Shown here: positions 18,693-27,448 of the stretch, piece by piece
Layout of the letters: each line of letters starts with the position of its first letter
How positions within the stretch are numbered: the stretch's first letter is position 1
Assembly: GCA_016177845.1 (NCBI GenBank)
Contig: JACOUO010000001.1
Span: 62,001 to 126,000 of the forward strand
Source of the DNA: Deltaproteobacteria bacterium
Lineage (GTDB): Bacteria > Desulfobacterota > GWC2-55-46
Direction of reading: 5' to 3'
Length of the DNA: 64,000 nt
The notes under the pieces: model-generated
Database searches by the model: none
Told to the model about the DNA's origin: nothing
The model's input: only the letters and a program-made list of their open reading frames with translations
Made by a program: the position numbers and the translations under genes

Positions 18693-19577
18693 ATGAATAA
18701 AAAAACAGATGCCCTGTACCGCCTGCCAGCTTTTTTGAAATCGTTTTTAGGATTGAGCCTCGCACTGCTCCTTTGCGCGGGGTGTTCCAGCAGAATAGTC
18801 AAAGTCTCGGACATGTCCGAAGTGAAGATGCCTGAGCTTGTAGATAAGATGAGGCAGGCTGATATGGTCTTTGTCGGAGAACTGCACACTAACAAGTGGC
18901 ACCATCAGGTGCAGCTCAATGTAATAAAGGCGCTGAATGAGGCAGGAGTGCCTTTATCCATCGGTATGGAGATGTTTACCACGGAAAATCAGGACAAGCT
19001 CGATAAATGGGTCTCCGGAGAGATGGATATCAATGAGTTCATCAGGTTCTACTATGTAAGCTGGCGGCTTCCATGGCCTAATTACAGGGACATACTCATC
19101 TACGCCAGGGAGAATAAGATACCTGTTATCGGCCTTAATGTCTCAAGAAAGATAATCCATCAGGTCTTCACGAAAGGATACAGTTCGCTTACGCCTGAGC
19201 AGATGGCTGAACTTCCTCCGGGTATCGAGTGCAAGGTGGACGCTGAGTATGAGGAGTTTATAAAGGAAGCAATGGAAGACCACGATGCCAGTCCTGAAGG
19301 CTTTAAAAAATTCTGCGAGGCCCAGATGGTGTGGGACAACGCTATGGCCTATAACGCCATTGAATACCTGAAGGAAAATCCGGGTAAAAAGATGGTGGTG
19401 ATAGCCGGGAGCGGACATTCGTGGAGAAGAGGGATTCCCGCGCAGGTCAGCAGGCTTTCCGGTTATTCGTCTGTGGTGATCTTGCCTGAGGCGCATTACA
19501 GGCTTAACCTGGAGAGTATTACGGCAAAGGATACAGATTACCTCTGGGTTGGCTCTTTGATGGATTCGATGAATTAA
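18693..19577 (+). CDS. ChaN-family (haem-binding cofactor domain) lipoprotein
   Basis: 294 residues. The N-terminal hydrophobic stretch ends in the lipobox LLCAGC, so the protein is probably lipid-anchored. VFVGELHTNKWHHQVQL, GMEMFTTENQ and WDNAMAYNAIEYL match the ChaN/DUF399 family, whose Campylobacter member binds haem as a dimer. GSGHSWRRGIPAQV is the C-terminal family motif. Its role may be iron or haem handling. It ends directly against the convergent HD-GYP gene, with no spacer. Confidence 0.85.
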   Translation: MNKKTDALYRLPAFLKSFLGLSLALLLCAGCSSRIVKVSDMSEVKMPELVDKMRQADMVFVGELHTNKWHHQVQLNVIKALNEAGVPLSIGMEMFTTENQDKLDKWVSGEMDINEFIRFYYVSWRLPWPNYRDILIYARENKIPVIGLNVSRKIIHQVFTKGYSSLTPEQMAELPPGIECKVDAEYEEFIKEAMEDHDASPEGFKKFCEAQMVWDNAMAYNAIEYLKENPGKKMVVIAGSGHSWRRGIPAQVSRLSGYSSVVILPEAHYRLNLESITAKDTDYLWVGSLMDSMN

Positions 19578-20690
19578 TTAAAAACGCTGTTCGTCCCTGT
19601 GCTCGTCGAATAGCCTTCTGAACTCTTCCGAGCATGCAATGAATGAACGGTATATGGCCGGGTCAAAGCGGTTTTTCAGGCCCTCTATTATCAGGCAGGC
19701 TTTCTTGTGCTCGAATGATGGCTTGTAGGGCCGTTTGCTTCTCAGGGCATCATAGATATCTACAATATTTACTATCCTGCCTGAGATGGGTATCTCTTCG
19801 CCTTTCAGGCCTTTCGGATAACCTTCTCCGTTCCATGTTTCGTGATGCGTAAGCGCTATTTCCTGAGCCGTATTGAGTATCTCGGAATCTGAATTCCTCA
19901 GGATGTCAGCTCCTATTATGGTATGGGTCCTCATTATTTCGGACTCTTCTTTCGTGTGCTCTCCCTCTTTAAGGAGGATGGAGTCCGGTATGCCGATCTT
20001 TCCTACATCGTGCATCGGGCTTGCGAAGAAGATAGCTTCGACCATTTGCTCGCTAAGCCCTAAATGCCTTGCCATGAGCTGTGAATAAAGGCTGATCCTC
20101 TTTATGTGCCCGCCTGTTTCTTTATCTCTGTACTCTGCGGCAAGCGTAAGCCTGTAGACTGTCTCTATATACCCGTACCTTATCTTCTCGAACGCTTTCT
20201 CAAGCTGTGCGCTTTTGCTTATTACCTCGCCCTCGAGCATCTTGCCGTGGTCAATGAGGTAGTCTTCGTATTTCTTTACCTTCAGGATGTTTTTTACCCT
20301 TACCCTGAACTCAGCTTCATCAATGGGCTTGGATAGGAGCTCGTCTGCCCCGTGGTCAAGGCCTTTTACCTTTGAGCCTCTGTCTGATAAGGATGTGACT
20401 ATAAGGACGGGGATGTGCATGGTGGAGGGGTCTTCCTTGAGCCTTTTGGTTATCTGGAAGCCGTCCATGCCCGGCATTACAACATCGACTATCAGAAGGT
20501 CAGGGTGATAGCTCCGTACCTTCTCAAGGGCTTCAAGCCCGTTGTCTACGGCAAGGCTCTCATGCCCAAGCTCGGTGATGAGGTCTGTGATGATGCTCCT
20601 GTAGAACTTGTCATCATCGGCCACGATGATACGCGCCTTCTTGTCATGGCCGAAAGGAGGCACCAGTAATTGTATTATCTTTTCCTCCAT
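19578..20690 (-). CDS. Response regulator with HD-GYP domain (c-di-GMP phosphodiesterase, RpfG type)
   Basis: 370 residues. The receiver domain (about 20-140) has the acidic pocket VADDD and phospho-acceptor Asp69 in DLLIVDVVMPG. A linker helix precedes the HD-GYP domain (about 165-360), with MHDVGKIGIPDSIL (HD metal ligands) and the GYP loop HHETWNGEGYPKGLKG. It should hydrolyse c-di-GMP when phosphorylated. No partner kinase is adjacent. A candidate c-di-GMP effector (PilZ) is encoded at 48726. Confidence 0.95.
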   Translation of the reverse strand: MEEKIIQLLVPPFGHDKKARIIVADDDKFYRSIITDLITELGHESLAVDNGLEALEKVRSYHPDLLIVDVVMPGMDGFQITKRLKEDPSTMHIPVLIVTSLSDRGSKVKGLDHGADELLSKPIDEAEFRVRVKNILKVKKYEDYLIDHGKMLEGEVISKSAQLEKAFEKIRYGYIETVYRLTLAAEYRDKETGGHIKRISLYSQLMARHLGLSEQMVEAIFFASPMHDVGKIGIPDSILLKEGEHTKEESEIMRTHTIIGADILRNSDSEILNTAQEIALTHHETWNGEGYPKGLKGEEIPISGRIVNIVDIYDALRSKRPYKPSFEHKKACLIIEGLKNRFDPAIYRSFIACSEEFRRLFDEHRDEQRF

Positions 20691-20827
20691 AATCCTTCCG
20701 AAACAGGTTTAAAGAATATATAAAAGAGTATTACGGAATCTGACTTAAGTCAAGAAAACTGAATAGGGCCATGCCGGGCTAAGTCCCTGTATTTTCCCGA
20801 TATATATGGAAAAACCGGCAATAAAGC

Positions 20828-20856
20828 TTGACACGGAAAATGTAATTTACTATCAT
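20828..20856 (+). promoter_or_regulatory. Sigma-70 promoter of the M23 peptidase gene
   Basis: TTGACA (20828-20833), a 17-nt spacer and TATCAT (20851-20856), about 30 nt before the TTG start. Confidence 0.8.
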
Positions 20857-20885
20857 GGATAAAAATTTGAAAGGGGATATGAAAT

Positions 20886-22220
20886 TTGACCGAACTTTCA
20901 AAGAACGGCGGCACAGACGGCGGCAAACGCCGGACAATATTATTAGCGGTTCTTGTAGGTATTTCCCTTTTTCTCTCCGTCCTATTCCTTTTCAACCACG
21001 AAGCGACCTCGGATAAACTTGTAAACGCTACATCTTTCAAACCCAATGGCATCGGCGTCAACAGCGAAACATCTGATCTGAAGATGCCGGAGAAGCCCGC
21101 GGGCCCCAAGGTCAACAGGTATGATTTCAGGCTCACCGGAAATAAGACCTTCTACAGCGTGATGTCTGTCCTCAATGTGCCTGGCGCTGAAATACAGGAC
21201 ATCGTTAAAAAGGCGCGCCCGATATACGACCTTAAGCAGATGAAAAAAGATACAGTGCTCAGGGTCTATACTCTTAATGATAAGCTCGACAAAATTGAAT
21301 ACAAGTTCAATGACTATTCCATGCTCCTTGGAGAGAGACAGGAAGACGGCTCATTTAAGCTCGCCAAGGCTGAAAGGCCCCACGAGACAAAGCCTATAGT
21401 CGTCTCAGGCAGGATTGAGAATTCTCTTTATGAGGACGCAATCAAGGCAGGGGCCGACCCGCAGGCAATCATGGCGCTTTCAGACATATTCGCCTGGGAT
21501 GTTGACTTTGCCTCTGACATCCAGAAGGGCGATACTTTCAGCATCCTAACCGAGATGCTCTATGTTGAAGGCATGCCCGTAAGAACGGGAAAGGTGCTTG
21601 GGGCTGAGATGGTCAACGGAGGGAAGAAGTACTCCGCCTTCTACTTTGACGGCAAGGACGGCGGCAGCTATTATGACGCTGACGGAAAGTCGTTAAGAAG
21701 GACACTTCTTAAGTCGCCTCTGAGGTTCCGCCGTATAACAAGCTATTTTTCAAAAGGCCGTTTCCATCCTATACTTAAGAGATACAGGCCGCACCACGGA
21801 ATCGATTACGGAGCCCCCACAGGCACGCCCATTGAATCAGCAGGCAGCGGCGTAGTCAGGTTTGCCGGCTGGAAGGGCGGCTATGGCAATTATATAGAGA
21901 TAAGGCATAACAACGGTTACACAACCGCTTACGGACATCTTTCAAGGATGGGCAAGGGAATAAGGACAGGCTCAAAGATAAGCCAGGGCGATGTTATAGG
22001 GTATGTAGGGTCAACAGGCATTTCCACGGGCCCGCATCTCCATTATGAAGTAAAGCTGGGCGGAAAGCTTATCAATCCCTTGAGCATCAAGGCTGTTGCA
22101 GATGCGTCTATCTCGAAGAAGGAGAAGGGCAGGTTCGTTTCCTTAAGGGATGATATCAAGAGGAAGTTCTCAAGCGGCACGACTGTGGCTTCAGTAAAGG
22201 GGCAGGCGGCTTCAAGGTAA
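20886..22220 (+). CDS. M23-family murein endopeptidase, membrane-anchored
   Basis: 444 residues. A signal anchor (LLAVLVGISLFLSVLFLF, about 18-36) is followed by a LysM/OapA-like region (FYSVMSVLNVPGAEIQDIV) and an intermediate domain. A lysostaphin-type M23 domain (about 290-410) follows: RPHHGIDYGAP gives His and Asp, and GPHLHYEV gives HxH, so all zinc ligands are present. Likely a DD-endopeptidase or LytM activator acting on peptidoglycan in the periplasm. The TTG start has AAGGGGA 8 nt upstream. It ends 9 bp inside the convergent ackA gene. Confidence 0.92.
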   Translation: MTELSKNGGTDGGKRRTILLAVLVGISLFLSVLFLFNHEATSDKLVNATSFKPNGIGVNSETSDLKMPEKPAGPKVNRYDFRLTGNKTFYSVMSVLNVPGAEIQDIVKKARPIYDLKQMKKDTVLRVYTLNDKLDKIEYKFNDYSMLLGERQEDGSFKLAKAERPHETKPIVVSGRIENSLYEDAIKAGADPQAIMALSDIFAWDVDFASDIQKGDTFSILTEMLYVEGMPVRTGKVLGAEMVNGGKKYSAFYFDGKDGGSYYDADGKSLRRTLLKSPLRFRRITSYFSKGRFHPILKRYRPHHGIDYGAPTGTPIESAGSGVVRFAGWKGGYGNYIEIRHNNGYTTAYGHLSRMGKGIRTGSKISQGDVIGYVGSTGISTGPHLHYEVKLGGKLINPLSIKAVADASISKKEKGRFVSLRDDIKRKFSSGTTVASVKGQAASR

Positions 22221-23411
22221 TTCTTTTGTCAGCCTCGCAGTTTGTCTGGCAATCATAAGCTCTTCATTTGTTTTCATGACGCGCACTGTAACAGGGCTGT
22301 TCTCAGCTGAGATTACAGGCGCGTTTTCTTTATTGAGCTTCTCATCGATAGAAACCCCCATAAAAGACAATCCGGCGCATATGCGCTCTCTTATTACAGG
22401 GGAGTTCTCTCCGATTCCCGCAGTGAAAATGAGGGTATTAAGCCCTCCAAGTGCTGAGGCGAATGAGCCTGTGAATTTTCTTGCCTGATAGCAGAACAGG
22501 TCCAAGGCCTCTTTCGCGCGCGCGTCTTCTTTTTCCCTTTCGAGCAAATCCCTTACATCCGAGCTGATGCCTGACATTCCCAGAAGCCCTGACTTTTTAT
22601 TCAGAAGCTCATTTATCTCATCAGCGCTCATGCCCTTTTCTTTCATCAAATAGATGACTGCTCCGGGGTCGAGGTCGCCTGAACGGGTGCTCATCATCAG
22701 ACCGCCCGTAGGCGTAAAGCCCATGGTCGTGTCAAATGCCTTTCCATTCTTAACAGCTGCCATTGAAGCGCCGTTTCCAAGGTGGGCTACTATGATATTT
22801 CCCTTTGAAGCTTCAACGCCGATATTTTCTTCAAGTTCATTCATTATGAACTCGTAGGAAAGCCCGTGGAAGCCGTAGCGGATTATGCCTTCATCGAATA
22901 ATTCTCTTGTAAGAGGGAATGACTGAGCGAGCCTCGGCATTTCCCTGTGAAAGGCTGTATCAAAACAGGCGACCTGCGGGCAATCGGGGTAAACCCTGCT
23001 TACAGCGTCTATTGCCTTTATCTCATGGGGCAGGTGCTCAGGAGCGAACGGTATCAGCTTTATGAGGGCAAGCATCATCTCATGGTCAATGAGGCTGGTC
23101 TTATTGTATTTTGAGCCGCCGTGGACGACCCTGTGGCCTATGGCGCTGATTTCTGCCCCGCCCATCTGATTCTCCACAAGCCATTCAAATAGTCTTTTCA
23201 GGGCAGCTATATGGTCAGGCAGACGCAGATTCTCATCAGCAATAAGTCCTCCCTTTGAGTCGCCTGCCTGAAAAAGCCCACCCTCAAGCCCAATGCGGTC
23301 GAGCTTGCCTGAGAGTATGAGGTTTTCGGTATTGCTTATTTCGTAGAGCGAGAATTTGATGCTTGAAGAGCCGCTGTTGATGGTGAGTATGCGCTGTGCC
23401 CCGTTCTCCAT
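22212..23411 (-). CDS. ackA: Acetate kinase
   Basis: 399 residues, full length. The ASKHA signatures are visible: ILTINSGSSSIKFSL at the N-terminus, HRVVHGGSKYN, FDTAFHREMP with the catalytic Asp/Arg area, HLGNGASMAAV and TFTAGIGENSPVIRE-type segments. It converts acetyl phosphate and ADP to acetate and ATP, or the reverse. No phosphotransacetylase gene lies next to it. Confidence 0.96.
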   Translation of the reverse strand: MENGAQRILTINSGSSSIKFSLYEISNTENLILSGKLDRIGLEGGLFQAGDSKGGLIADENLRLPDHIAALKRLFEWLVENQMGGAEISAIGHRVVHGGSKYNKTSLIDHEMMLALIKLIPFAPEHLPHEIKAIDAVSRVYPDCPQVACFDTAFHREMPRLAQSFPLTRELFDEGIIRYGFHGLSYEFIMNELEENIGVEASKGNIIVAHLGNGASMAAVKNGKAFDTTMGFTPTGGLMMSTRSGDLDPGAVIYLMKEKGMSADEINELLNKKSGLLGMSGISSDVRDLLEREKEDARAKEALDLFCYQARKFTGSFASALGGLNTLIFTAGIGENSPVIRERICAGLSFMGVSIDEKLNKENAPVISAENSPVTVRVMKTNEELMIARQTARLTKELP

Positions 23412-23483
23412 TTTCTCTCCGTAAGCGCAGAGTTTTTATGCTGTTCTTATTCTGCCTTATTTTCAGGATTTTGTGAAGAGGGG

Positions 23484-23885
23484 CTACGGCCTGCCTGCGA
23501 TGTAGGCGTTTATGACAGGGGCGATGACCTCTGAGGCAAGCACCAAAGACCAGAGCCTGCCTTCCCAGATGCGGTAGTCAGCAAGGAGCTTATCCCACGG
23601 AAAACCGAATACATAGTGGCCGAAGAGGAATTCAAAGATAATGCTGCAGCAGAGCCAGAAGATACCTGTTGCAAGCGCAGGCATATACCAGACAGGGCCG
23701 CCTGCGGTGAGGTTTACATAGATGCGCGACATTATAAAAATGACTGTGATTATGAAAAAGGTTTTATAAAGGTGGGCGCCGTAGTCGCCGATTGCCTTGG
23801 CAACTACGGTCTGCCCGAAATATCCGTTGATGATGGCAATCACCACCATTATAAACCAGAAGAGGAACGCGAGCTTGAAGTTCAT
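23484..23885 (-). CDS. Small integral membrane protein, function unknown
   Basis: 133 residues with four predicted membrane helices (roughly 5-25, 40-60, 68-92, 110-130). Polar features are few: YFGQTVVAKAIGDYGAHLYK between helices 1 and 2, and WDKLLADYRIWEGRLW before the last helix. I do not recognise the family. It lies 18 nt downstream of the rhodanese gene on the same strand, so the two are probably co-transcribed. Confidence 0.7.
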   Translation of the reverse strand: MNFKLAFLFWFIMVVIAIINGYFGQTVVAKAIGDYGAHLYKTFFIITVIFIMSRIYVNLTAGGPVWYMPALATGIFWLCCSIIFEFLFGHYVFGFPWDKLLADYRIWEGRLWSLVLASEVIAPVINAYIAGRP

Positions 23886-23903
23886 CAGGGATTAATTATG
23901 CCT

Positions 23904-24293
23904 TTATTTGGTGACAGGCCCTTTCCATTTTCTCATGCCGCCGGCTACATTGTAGACCTGCGTGTAATTATTCTTCGTGAGTATCTGGCCAAGCTCATCC
24001 CCCATGGGGCCGCCGTGACAGATAAATACGATACGGTCTTTGGGTGCAAGCTCTTTAAGGATGCGGGTGTGCGCGCCGTAGTCATAAGGGATGTTGATTG
24101 CTCCCGGCACATGTCCTTTGGCGAAAAGCTCAGGCTCCCTCACATCTACTATAACAATGGGTTTGCCGTCCTTCATCATTGTCTCAAGCTCAGGGCCTGT
24201 GATGACCTTGTGCGGGTTTGCGGAAAAAGCTGACTGGTATGAGAAGAGAATGAGCGCGAAGATGATATTTACGGCTATTAACGCCTTCTTCAT
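23904..24293 (-). CDS. Periplasmic single-domain rhodanese-like protein
   Basis: 129 residues: a signal peptide (KKALIAVNIIFALILFSYQSAFSA) and one rhodanese domain with IVIVDVREPELFAKGHVPGA and the active-site loop FICHGGPMGD, whose Cys would carry the persulfide. YNVAGGMRKWKG ends the domain. A role in periplasmic sulfur transfer or redox is likely. The ATG at 24293 is preferred because GGAGGAT lies just upstream; an ATG at 24308 is in frame but lacks a site. Confidence 0.88.
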   Translation of the reverse strand: MKKALIAVNIIFALILFSYQSAFSANPHKVITGPELETMMKDGKPIVIVDVREPELFAKGHVPGAINIPYDYGAHTRILKELAPKDRIVFICHGGPMGDELGQILTKNNYTQVYNVAGGMRKWKGPVTK

Positions 24294-24414
24294 ATAATCC
24301 TCCGACACATAAATTTACTTTACTTATAATTTAAAATATCAGTGAGTATTATACAAGGGAAATCAAAAAGAGGAAGGGATTGATTAGAACTCTCATTTGT
24401 TTTATCTTATAAGT

Positions 24415-24927
24415 ATGGACAACTCAGGTATCTTCTATACGAAATATGAGTCGCCGCTTGGCACTCTCTATATCGCCTCAAGCGATAATGGGATTACTGA
24501 TCTAATGATAGCAGGGAGCGAAGCGGCTTTTGTTGAAAGAATAGCCGAGAGGTTCTCAAAATCTCCGAAGGCGGATAAAGCCCGTTTTGAGAAGGTTGAA
24601 AAGGAGCTTGACCTCTACTTCAAAGGAGAGCTTAAAACATTCAGCCTACCCCTTGATTTGAGAGGCACAGCTTTTGAACTGGCGGTCTGGATAGCCATCG
24701 ATAGGATTGAATGGGGAAAGACGCAGAGCTACGGGGCTATTGCAAGCTTCATTGATAAGCCAAAGGCCGCGCGCGCCGTTGGCGGCGCATGCGGCAGAAA
24801 TCCCATCCCTATTATTATCCCATGCCACAGGGTCTTGAGGGAAGACGGTACAATCGGCGGATATACCGGAGGGCTTGGGATTAAAAGAAAGCTCCTCGGC
24901 ATTGAAGGAATTGCATTAATAAAGTGA
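24415..24927 (+). CDS. ogt: Methylated-DNA--protein-cysteine methyltransferase
   Basis: 170 residues from the ATG at 24415. A short N-terminal domain is followed by the DNA-binding helix (TQSYGAIASFIDKPKAARAVG) and the active site PIIIPCHRVLREDG, with the methyl-accepting Cys in PCHRV. It repairs O6-alkylguanine and O4-alkylthymine once per molecule. No Shine-Dalgarno is seen, and a TATAAG lies just before the ATG, so a leaderless mRNA is possible. The 3' end overlaps the convergent membrane-protein gene by 12 bp. Confidence 0.93.
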   Translation: MDNSGIFYTKYESPLGTLYIASSDNGITDLMIAGSEAAFVERIAERFSKSPKADKARFEKVEKELDLYFKGELKTFSLPLDLRGTAFELAVWIAIDRIEWGKTQSYGAIASFIDKPKAARAVGGACGRNPIPIIIPCHRVLREDGTIGGYTGGLGIKRKLLGIEGIALIK

Positions 24928-25404
24928 TGCCGGACCGTGCGCCACAAGCGCCCCTGCAGCAGCCGCGGCAAGCGAAATCGCTACCATGAACCAGTGCAGC
25001 TTTTTAACCTTCCTGAAAATCCCGTCAATATCCATCTTGTCGCCTTCCCTTGCCATCTTCTCAAGCATCTTCCTGATGACGATAGGCTCAAGCCCTACAA
25101 GCATGATGAACCAGAACAGCCATATCCCTGTCATGAAGGTCAGCGCAATGCCTGCCTTGGTGAAGTAAAGCTTGTGCCAGCCCATGAGATAGACCATAAA
25201 AAAACCTGAGATGCCGGTTATGATATTGTACCATTTTGCGATTGGCGCGAACCTGTGCTCTACTCTTTGGAAGGTGAGCACCTTCTGAAGCGGGTCCGGG
25301 GTCTTTATAGCCATTGGCAGGACGATGCCTGTAACAAAGGCAAGCCCGCCGATCCACAGGATTACCGTAAGCAGGTGTATTATGTGCATTGAAAGGAATA
25401 ACAT
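24916..25404 (-). CDS. CopD-like small membrane protein, function unknown
   Basis: 162 residues, four predicted helices. The N-terminal HIIHLLTVILWIGGLAFVTGIV resembles the first helix of CopD/DUF2269-type membrane proteins, with a His early in helix 1; YLMGWHKLYFTKAGIALTFMTG follows. A charged loop (MLEKMAREGDKMDIDGIF) precedes the last helix. The His residues could bind haem or copper, but this is inference. It is a single gene. Confidence 0.65.
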   Translation of the reverse strand: MLFLSMHIIHLLTVILWIGGLAFVTGIVLPMAIKTPDPLQKVLTFQRVEHRFAPIAKWYNIITGISGFFMVYLMGWHKLYFTKAGIALTFMTGIWLFWFIMLVGLEPIVIRKMLEKMAREGDKMDIDGIFRKVKKLHWFMVAISLAAAAAGALVAHGPASLY

Positions 25405-25542
25405 TTTTTTAGCCCCCCTGTATTTTTAAGGTTAACTAATCTGCAATCATATTGTATATTGACTATCTCACAAAGATTTATCTGATAAAATGACTAAAAT
25501 CAAGTAATTCAGCCGCTTTTAACGGCAGCGGGAGAAAATGGG

Positions 25543-26013
25543 ATGAGGGAGCTTCTTCAGGACCTGAGAAAATCCAGCATATATGTGGCTTTCTTTGCCT
25601 CGTCTTTTGTGCTGATGTACTTTGGCGTTGTAATGCTGAGTAAATTCTCGTACAGCTACTTCGAAGGCTTCCTGCCTGAGCTAAGCGAATGGGCTCTCAG
25701 GGCAGTATTCTACGGACTATCCATTTTATCGGTAATAGGGGCAAATCTTTTTAAAAAGAGCCGCTATTCAAAAAAAGCGCTTGCAAAGGTTGTAGGCGAC
25801 CCGGCTGAGCTTATAAAGCACCTGTTCATAACAGTAATTATAGCAATATCCATTTCCGAAGTTCCCCTTTTATGCGGTTTTGCCCTGTTTTTTCTCTCTG
25901 TCATGTATCTTGATTTTTATATCCTTTCAGCCCTTACAGTACTGCTCATCTTCCTGAATGTCCCCGGTGTTGACAATATGGAGGAAAAGATAAAAGAGGC
26001 TGTAAAAGCTTGA
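25543..26013 (+). CDS. Membrane protein, function unknown
   Basis: 156 residues with four predicted helices. The segment DPAELIKHLFITVIIAISISEVPLLCGFALFFLSV has a hairpin with a central acidic residue (SEVP), recalling the proton-binding helix pairs of V/F-type ATPase subunit c, but the similarity is too slight for assignment. The C-terminus is charged (NMEEKIKEAVKA). It stands alone upstream of the perR promoter. A GGGAGA site precedes the ATG. Confidence 0.65.
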   Translation: MRELLQDLRKSSIYVAFFASSFVLMYFGVVMLSKFSYSYFEGFLPELSEWALRAVFYGLSILSVIGANLFKKSRYSKKALAKVVGDPAELIKHLFITVIIAISISEVPLLCGFALFFLSVMYLDFYILSALTVLLIFLNVPGVDNMEEKIKEAVKA

Positions 26014-26132
26014 AACCCCTCATTTTAACCTCGCAAAAATAAATCTTTTCTTAAACTAAAAAATAATCTTTAATAAAAACGAAGGCTTGCGTCTTTTTGG
26101 ATTAAAAGAGGATTAAAAAGGTCAAAAAGGTC

Positions 26133-26160
26133 TTGACAGTTTGTTTTATTGCATTATAAT
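26133..26160 (+). promoter_or_regulatory. Consensus sigma-70 promoter of the perR-peroxiredoxin operon
   Basis: TTGACA (26133-26138), a 16-nt spacer and TATAAT (26155-26160). Both hexamers are perfect. Confidence 0.88.
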
Positions 26161-26169
26161 AGAATTATT
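26155..26169. promoter_or_regulatory. Candidate PerR operator overlapping the -10
   Basis: ATAAT-AGA-ATTAT (26156-26168) is a 5-bp inverted repeat centred just after the -10. It resembles the Bacillus PerR box (TTATAATnATTATAA) but has a 3-nt spacer and shorter arms. Its position suggests autorepression by the Fur-family product of the next gene. Confidence 0.5.
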
Positions 26170-26200
26170 CCAAGATGAGAAACATTCCAAGGGCGGTCGT

Positions 26201-26611
26201 ATGGAAAAGATAATAAGCAGATATAAAGGCAAGGGCTTTAAGCTGACGCCACAGAGGCTCGCGATACTTAAGTTCCTCGAAGGCAATACGAACCACCCTA
26301 CTGCCGAGGACATATTCAGGGAAATCAAGAAAAAGTACCCGACAGTATCCTTTGCCACTGTTTATAACACCGTAGAGGCTTTAAGGGAGCGGGGGGAACT
26401 CCTTGAAATAACCATTAACCCGGACAGGAAGCATTTTGACCCGAACCCGAACCCGCATCACCACATCATCTGCAAGGTCTGCAAAAAGATAGAGGATATC
26501 TTCACTGATTATTCAGAGGCATTGAAGCTGCCAAAAGATATTACGGATGAGTTCGAGATACTTGGGAACCATGTTGATTTTTACGGCATCTGCAAGAATT
26601 GCAGGAATTAA
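26201..26611 (+). CDS. perR: Fur-family regulator, probably PerR
   Basis: 136 residues from the ATG at 26201 (AAGGGCGG upstream). The winged helix contains [15 protein letters not shown] and [13 protein letters not shown]. The dimerisation domain has the [11 protein letters not shown] metal site, with structural zinc pairs CKVC and CKNC. The next gene is a peroxiredoxin and a PerR-box-like sequence covers its own -10, so a peroxide sensor fits better than iron-Fur or Zur. Metal and inducer are inferred. Confidence 0.85.
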   Translation: MEKIISRYKGKGFKLTPQRLAILKFLEGNTNHPTAEDIFREIKKKYPTVSFATVYNTVEALRERGELLEITINPDRKHFDPNPNPHHHIICKVCKKIEDIFTDYSEALKLPKDITDEFEILGNHVDFYGICKNCRN

Positions 26612-26634
26612 TCAAAATAACGGAGGAAAGAAAA

Positions 26635-27234
26635 ATGTCAGAGGAAAGAGCGGTAGTTCAGCTTGAAGCGCCGGATTTCAAGGCACAGGCAGTAATGGAG
26701 GACGGTTCGGTAAAAGAGTTAAAACTTTCGGATTACAAGGGCAAATATGTAGTGCTGTTCTTTTATCCGCTGGACTTCACATTCGTATGTCCCACTGAGA
26801 TAATCGCGCTCAGTGAAAGGGCTGAGGAGTTCGAGGTAAGGAACGCGCAGATACTCGGCGTTTCTGTTGACAGCCACTTCTCGCATATCGCATGGAGAAA
26901 TACACCGAGGAAAAAGGGCGGAATCGGAGAGATAAGCTATCCGCTCATCTCAGACCTTGATAAGTCCATAAGCAGGAAATACGGAGTGCTTGTAGAAAAA
27001 CCCGGCATTGCTTTAAGAGGGCTCTTTATAATAGATAAGCTTGGCAAGGTGCGCCATATCACGATAAATGACCTGCCCCTTGGCAGGAATGTGGATGAGG
27101 TCTTGAGGGTTTTGGATGCCGTGCAGTTCAATGAAAAGCACGGAGAAGTCTGTCCGGTAAATTGGCATAAGGGCGCGGAAGGCATGAAGCCTGACCAGGC
27201 AGGGCTTGAGGATTACGCGCAGTCACATTTCTAA
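26635..27234 (+). CDS. 2-Cys peroxiredoxin (AhpC/Prx1 type)
   Basis: 199 residues from the ATG at 26635 (GGAGGAAAG upstream). [14 protein letters not shown] holds the peroxidatic Cys and [11 protein letters not shown] the resolving Cys. [15 protein letters not shown] is the usual beta-strand pair. It reduces H2O2 and organic peroxides. It lies 23 nt after perR in the same operon, followed by a hairpin and then the rubredoxin-like gene. Confidence 0.95.
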   Translation: MSEERAVVQLEAPDFKAQAVMEDGSVKELKLSDYKGKYVVLFFYPLDFTFVCPTEIIALSERAEEFEVRNAQILGVSVDSHFSHIAWRNTPRKKGGIGEISYPLISDLDKSISRKYGVLVEKPGIALRGLFIIDKLGKVRHITINDLPLGRNVDEVLRVLDAVQFNEKHGEVCPVNWHKGAEGMKPDQAGLEDYAQSHF

Positions 27235-27242
27235 AAGGTTTT

Positions 27243-27272
27243 AAGGCATGCGGCTATGCCGCATGCCTTTTC
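27243..27272 (+). terminator. Hairpin/partial terminator after the peroxiredoxin gene
   Basis: A perfect 12-bp stem (27243-27254 with 27258-27269) has a TAT loop and only a short T-run. The next gene begins 31 nt later with no clear promoter, so it may attenuate rather than end transcription. Confidence 0.65.
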
Positions 27273-27303
27273 ATTATCACATAAATCAGGAGGAACTAAG
27301 CAA

Positions 27304-27417
27304 ATGGCAACATGGAAATGCAAGGACTGCGGATACTCTAAGGAATCAAGATGCAAGCCCAGGAAGTGCCCGGAGTGCCAGAAAGCAGAATTTGTAAAAG
27401 AGGATGAGAGCAAATAA
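27304..27417 (+). CDS. RCKP-type rubredoxin-like protein (37 residues)
   Basis: A very small gene: WKCKDCGYS near the N-terminus and SRCKPRKCPEC in the middle give four Cys in a CxxC...CxxC pattern plus the RCKP signature of this rubredoxin-like family. A strong AGGAGGA site lies about 9 nt before the ATG. It probably binds one Fe or Zn ion. Following perR and peroxiredoxin, it is a good candidate electron donor or metal protein in peroxide defence; that role is inference. The tail is Glu/Lys rich. Confidence 0.85.
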   Translation: MATWKCKDCGYSKESRCKPRKCPECQKAEFVKEDESK

Positions 27418-27448
27418 ATCTTTTTTAAAAAAGGGAGGCATAAAGGAT

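Noticed and set aside
23616-24233. 205-residue plus-strand open frame opposite the rhodanese and membrane-protein genes
   Set aside because: It mirrors two genes with clear signal peptide, domain and ribosome-site evidence. Its own product is rich in charged, motif-free sequence with no ribosome site.
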